NCBI RefSeq assembly: GCF_003086295.3
Contig: NC_092050.1
Coordinates: 150,046,699 to 150,110,698 of the forward strand
DNA: 64,000 bases
Direction: 5' to 3'
From: Arachis hypogaea
Lineage: Eukaryota > Streptophyta > Magnoliopsida > Fabales > Fabaceae
The notes below the pieces were generated by a model. It ran no database searches, had not been told where the DNA came from, and saw only the letters and a list, made by a program, of their open reading frames with translations. The number at the start of each line of letters is the position of its first letter. Within the stretch, counting starts at the first letter, position 1. A program made the translations under genes and the position numbers. Shown here in pieces: positions 59,062 to 64,000 of the stretch.

Positions 59062-62000
59062 TTTTGAAATTGTATTTATGTTATTATGTAATGTGTAGAC
59101 ACAATCACAAGAAGATATATTTAAGATGTAGAAACCAAAGCTTATCAATGCTATTTGTTTATTCTATACATTTAAATAGTTGTAAATTGTAATAGTAGTA
59201 AAGCTTACCAAAGTAATTATATTTTCAAACAAATGTTTATTTTTTATTATAACTAAATGTCGATTTAATAAGTTAACTTCATATTTTTTCAAAGACATCC
59301 TTAAGGTTGCATTTGTTGATAGATATGGGACACTAAAATAAAGATATAGAGGTATAAAATAATTATATTTGACAGTTGAAATATAGATAGAAATATTATG
59401 TTAAAGACATTGAATTAGTATATTTTATATCAATCATGATAGAAAAGACATAAAGATGCTAACAAAAAATATAATTTATTTTTTTATTATTTTTATTAAT
59501 TTTTTAAAATTATTTTTATTATTATTATATTTTTTCTCAAACTTTTAAATGAAAAAAAATAAATTAATTAAATTTTTATAATTTGTTCTAATTTATTATT
59601 AAAAAGAAAACAAAACAAATTATTACTATCAAAAGAAATTAGCCTTAATGAGAATAAATTAGCCTTAATGAAAAAAGAAAAGCTACATTAATAAAAGAAT
59701 GAAAAGAAAATAATTATTACTATCAAAAGTAATGTTTAAACTTACTATTCCAAAACAATTAAAAGTGCATGCTTAAAGTAAGGCAACATCGTTAAATTCT
59801 AACAAGACTTGTGGCTTGTGGGATATGATTGAGAGCATGAGTATACCAACTTTTAAATTAGTATCTTTCTGAAATATACCATCTCTAATCTTAGGTCTCA
59901 TAAATTCCATATCTAATCTAATTATTGTGAACAAATGATTGGGGATCCGCGATTTGATTTGACTGTGATGGAATCTTTAATGTCAAATTCATCACCTGTC
60001 ACCACCATCTACCTTTACTGCAATCAACAGTTTTTACTTCTTTTGAAATTTGAATATACATGCATATTTTAACAACAATTATAATTACTTATTTTTTATA
60101 TAATAATTAAAATTAAGAATAAATTAATATTATTTTTTTAGAAAAGTATTATTAATTATGTTTAAAAATATATAAATATATGATAATAATTTTTTTATAT
60201 TAAACTAATTTATTATTTTTTAATAATACTCTCTTCTTATCAAATTAGCTATCTTTATAAAAAAATAGCTATTTTTCACATTTTGAATTTATTGAAAATT
60301 TATATGTTCAATAATATATTTTTTTAAATATATTAAATTTCTAATAAACAAAAATTTGGAATAAAAAATTAATTTGAGAAAGAACAAAATTATATAGAAT
60401 TTAAACTACAAAATGACCGAATCTCTTAGCTTATTCTATTAAAATGTGAAAGAAAGCATAATAAAATTCTTTTAGAAATGAATTTTTATGTGTTTTGCCT
60501 TGTCAGTTAATGAAACAAAATTATTAGAAAAGTACCAAAATAAAGCATTTAAATACTAAAGTTTGGTTTGGTAAAATTTTTAAAAACTAGTTTTTAAAAA
60601 ATAATTTTTTAAAAATTATAGCATCTATGTTTATAAATTAAATTAAAAATAACTTTTAATAAGTACAAATAACAATAAGTATATTTGATAAAATAATTTT
60701 TAAAGTTTAAAAATATTATAATAGATATTAATGTAAAAATTAAATTTTAATATTAATGAATATATGAGATTTTAATTTTGATAAACACAAAATAATTTTA
60801 AAAAATTCTTTTTAAATATTTTTTAAAATATTTCTAATTTTTAAAACTACAAACATAAACACATAATATTTTTTTTATTTATTAAATACAAAATAAAGTA
60901 CTTGTGTTTTGAAACTTGTTGAGTTTTGTAATTGTCCCTTTGATGGTTTTAAAACTTGTGGTGCTGTTTAATTTGTACGTTTTACCTTTTTAATCTTCTT
61001 GGATCTCCAATGAGAAACTGTTGATACACAGTAATATATATATGTGACAGGAAAAAAGAAAATGCAATCATAAACAAAGTGTATGCAACTATGCATCCTT
61101 TTGTTGATAGAGTGAGAACTATGGAGGTAATGTTCTATTTATTTATTCTTGGATCCTCTTACTTTCTGTATTCGATACAGATTTCATGTTTATCATGTCG
61201 TTGCATTTTACTGTGAAGGGCTTTGACAATTGCATGCTTAGCTTTTAAGTTTTTAATTACAATAACAACTTTTTTCTATTTTTTATTATCTGGAAACTGA
61301 AACTTCTTTTGCACTGTCAACCTTGAGTTATTCTTCATACCCAATTTTTACTATAGTAATATTAGAGAGATAAAAGAAAAATTTAAATTTATTTTATTTA
61401 ATATTCATTAATTATTCAATTAATAAATGTTAATTAATAAATATTAAATAAAATAAATTTTAATTAATTTTAATTATTCAGCTAGTAAAGATATAATTTA
61501 TAGTATATATGTTAAATTAATATATAATTACATTATATAAAAATTAATATTTAATTATATACTTTAAAATTTTAATATTTTTAAATTTGTTCCATGATAT
61601 TTGTTACAACTAAAATCATCAACTATCATCAGTAAAATAAATTTTAATATTTTTAAATTTATTCTTCTTTATCTGATTCTCTTTAAAAAGACAATTAAGG
61701 TAGAAAAATATATTATAATATTTTTCATAGAAAATCGAGTGTATTATAAAAAAATACTTTTATTTTACTTGGGCTATTTTAATCTATAAATAAATTAGCT
61801 TATTATTTTTGTTTTAATCCATCCCATATAACAAGTTCATTACATATTCAACTATTTTTATGTTTATACTCTTTTATTTATTTAAAAAAAAATGCTATTT
61901 GCTAGTTGCTACTAATATTGCAATAAACATTATAATCTAGGTTTAATTATTCTTCATGTTCCTATAATTTTATTATATTTTCAATTAAGTTTTTATACTT

Positions 62001-63097
62001 TTTTTAATTAGATTCTTATACCATATAATTTTTTTTAATTTAGTCTCTGCCATAAAAAAATTTCGAAATAACAAAATATTCTGTTAAAAAAATGAATATT
62101 TTTACTATTAGGACAGAAGACCTAATTGAAGACACCTCCATATTTCAAAAATTTCAAAGAAACCCTTGTCATTTTGTCTCTCACTCACACCGTCCTTGTC
62201 CTAAGTTTTTCGCTGAGCTCCCGCCGGATCCGTCGCAAGGTCTCCTCCGCTTGGCATCCGTGGCGTGCTCGTCACTCTTTGTCTCATATTCTGTTCGTCC
62301 GCCATCACTAAACCCAACGCCTAGTGTGCTCCACTGCTCATGTCTCGTCGCGCCCTGCTTCCATTCCTCCCTTGCTGCCTGAACTACTGCTCGTCGTCCA
62401 CGTTCTCTAGTATATTAGATAGAATAGGATATGCTCTTTGTGTAATGTAATCTAGAAGAATGGCATTGGCTGATTTTGTCTCAACACACAATTTTACCAA
62501 TTTTTACATATCTAAATGACTTTTTTTGGTGATTCCAAATTAAAAAATAATGTTGTTCAATAATGTTATACTTATTATACATTTTGAAACAGCCACATTT
62601 CATAATATAATGTTATACTAACTCAAATTACTCTTTGTTTTTGTAGGGAGCACAGGTTCTGTTAACACTTTCATACTCATTCACATGCTCAAATTAAAGA
62701 CGAGGCAAGTTCATAAAAAATTTTCCTTCTCTCCATTTTTTATGTGTATGAGATTCTGAAGGGTTTAAAAATAAATTTTAATTGTTCTTTATATGTCATT
62801 GCAAAAGTTAGTTCAACATCAACCAACCCAACACCTCACTTCGAAGGAATTGAGTATTGGAAAGATCCAGTTCAAACCTTCTAATTTGGGGGATCACCAA
62901 GTTGTCCAGAGTCAGAAAAGACTATTATGCCAACGTCATTAATCATTCCTTTTTGTGTATCAATTTTTTACCTTTTTTCTTTCTTAAATAAATTTTTTTA
63001 AGACACTGCATCTTCAAAATTATTTTAGTTTTTGAAATTGGGATATATTTTTGTGGCATGTGGAGAGGTGGTTTATAATACGAATTGAAAAAGTTTA
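59062..63097. other. AT-rich spacer with a few exon-like patches
   Basis: No gene recognised. Exon-like patches with plausible splice borders: about 61050-61126 (an open stretch reading VYATMHPFVDRVRTMEV before a GT), 62126-62400 (GC-rich, proline/serine-rich), 62648-62705 and 62812-62890. None resembles a protein I know. Confidence 0.4.
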
Positions 63098-63238
63098 GGG
63101 TCAGCACTTTTATTAAAATTTGACCAGCACTTAACCATAAAGAAAAAATAATCCTACACTATTAGATATCATCTCACACTATTAAAAACACTGATAATGG
63201 CTAATTGATGGCTACACATCACAAATTCTACTGGCCCC
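63098..63238. mobile_element. candidate MITE, 141 bp
   Basis: Ends GGGTCAG and, inverted, GGGGCCAG bracket a non-coding 141-bp unit that contains TGACCAGCACTTAACCAT. Flanks share only TA, so the class is open. The open frame on the minus strand here is not a gene. Confidence 0.35.
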
Positions 63239-63634
63239 TAGCACTACTTCTCTGACTGGTGTGTATGTGAGGGCCTGCATTATGTAGTTTACAGATGGTG
63301 CATGGTTTTCAATTATTTTGGTTAGAGCTGTTGTGAAATTTTCTTTTCTCTTGGATTGGATGTAGCAATTGTGATGCTTAGATTTTTTCAATTGAAGCCT
63401 AAGATTGCAAATCTTCAGCTTCGATGCCAATTACTATTTTCTTTTATTGTTAGGATCTATATTAGTTTATATGGTAATTTTGATGGATTATTCATTTAGA
63501 TGTATGCTAATTCTGTGTTTTGAGTTAAAATGTATATCTCGCTTTTAGGTTTATTCATTAGAGATTATCAATTCTTATTTTATCATTGTATAAATTCATT
63601 CTCTTTCCTATGTGTAATAAAGGAGTACCACTGC

Positions 63635-64000
63635 CAATGACGGATCCAGAAAATTTTGGTAGTGGGGGCAAAATTTATATAACATGATAATAATTTTTAT
63701 AATAAAAATAATATGTGTATATAAAAAATTAAATATTAAATTATCTATTAACCACTATATATCTATGTATAAATACATGTATTGTTTAACTTATTTTTAA
63801 TGTGTATTTTATATTTTAATATATATTTTATACAGATAATTATTTTTTATGTACATATAGCATGATTATTGTTATGATTATATTTTGTTATTGTAAAATA
63901 TGATTAGCCTTTAAAATATCTAATATACAAACTAAAACACTAAAATAGTAATTTAAATAATAATATATAATTTAAAATTATATTCTTTTAGGTTTTATAT
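63635..64000 (-). mobile_element. second copy of the 7.1-kb hAT family, cut by the window end
   Basis: CAATGACGGATCCAGAAAAT, GTGGGGGCAAA and then ATGATAATAATTTTTATA match the left end at 7104-7180. The match resumes at TTATATTTTGTTATTGTAAA near 63880 and runs to the end of the window. A segment of about 150 bp between them (63715-63868, dispersed repeat copy C) is an insertion relative to the first copy. Strand is set by the first copy's transposase remnant. Confidence 0.7.

Overview
The window is nuclear DNA of a flowering plant, most likely a legume close to peanut (Arachis). It is very AT-rich between genes, its genes have GT-AG introns, and it is full of plant transposons of every order. 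The Arachis assignment is an inference from remembered repeat families (CACTA elements with AAGCGTRGC arrays, Mutator-type MITEs, plant-mobile-domain genes); no search was possible.

Only one clearly intact host gene is present: a three-exon IQ67-domain (IQD) calmodulin-binding protein of 443 residues at 55132-57184 (+). Just downstream, at 57918-58565, is a pentatricopeptide-repeat (PPR) reading frame with no start codon and a short 3' end. Nearly everything else is mobile DNA or plain AT-rich spacer.

Layout. 1-6.6 kb: AT-rich spacer. 6.7-8.2 kb: a Mutator-type MITE and a decayed hAT element. 9.0-12.0 kb: a CACTA element with a broken Transposase_24-type gene, itself hit by a hAT MITE, followed by a long CT microsatellite. 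12.8-14.8 kb: two more Mutator-like elements with perfect 9-bp target duplications. 15.6-25.5 kb: a 1.65-kb palindromic foldback element split by an 8.26-kb Ty1/copia retrotransposon of Sirevirus type. That copy is young (I see three substitutions and one indel between its 1.48-kb LTRs) yet lacks the reverse transcriptase core. 26.6-29.4 kb: a MITE and remains of another CACTA element. 30.3-31.6 kb: a Pack-MULE-like element carrying a broken MORN-repeat gene copy. 32.9-33.3 kb: a decayed tandem array. 34.46-40.09 kb: a Mutator-like element whose only gene is a broken plant mobile domain gene, with a gag-only LTR retrotransposon (TR-GAG type) nested in its right terminal repeat. 40.5 kb: a MITE. 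41.6-44.1 kb: an internally deleted hAT element. 44.45-50.5 kb: a broken L1-type LINE with a CACTA MITE in the zinc knuckle of ORF1. 51.2-51.95 kb: a short tandem array with a unit of about 240 bp. 53.5 kb and 59 kb: two tRNA-derived SINEs. 63.6 kb to the end: the start of a second copy of the hAT family seen at 7.1 kb.

I found no cellular operon, CRISPR array, rRNA gene or functional tRNA gene, and no convincing new host system. The most unusual items are the nested, self-dating transposons, especially the element carrying the plant mobile domain gene, the MORN Pack-MULE, and the young Sirevirus that lacks its polymerase core.
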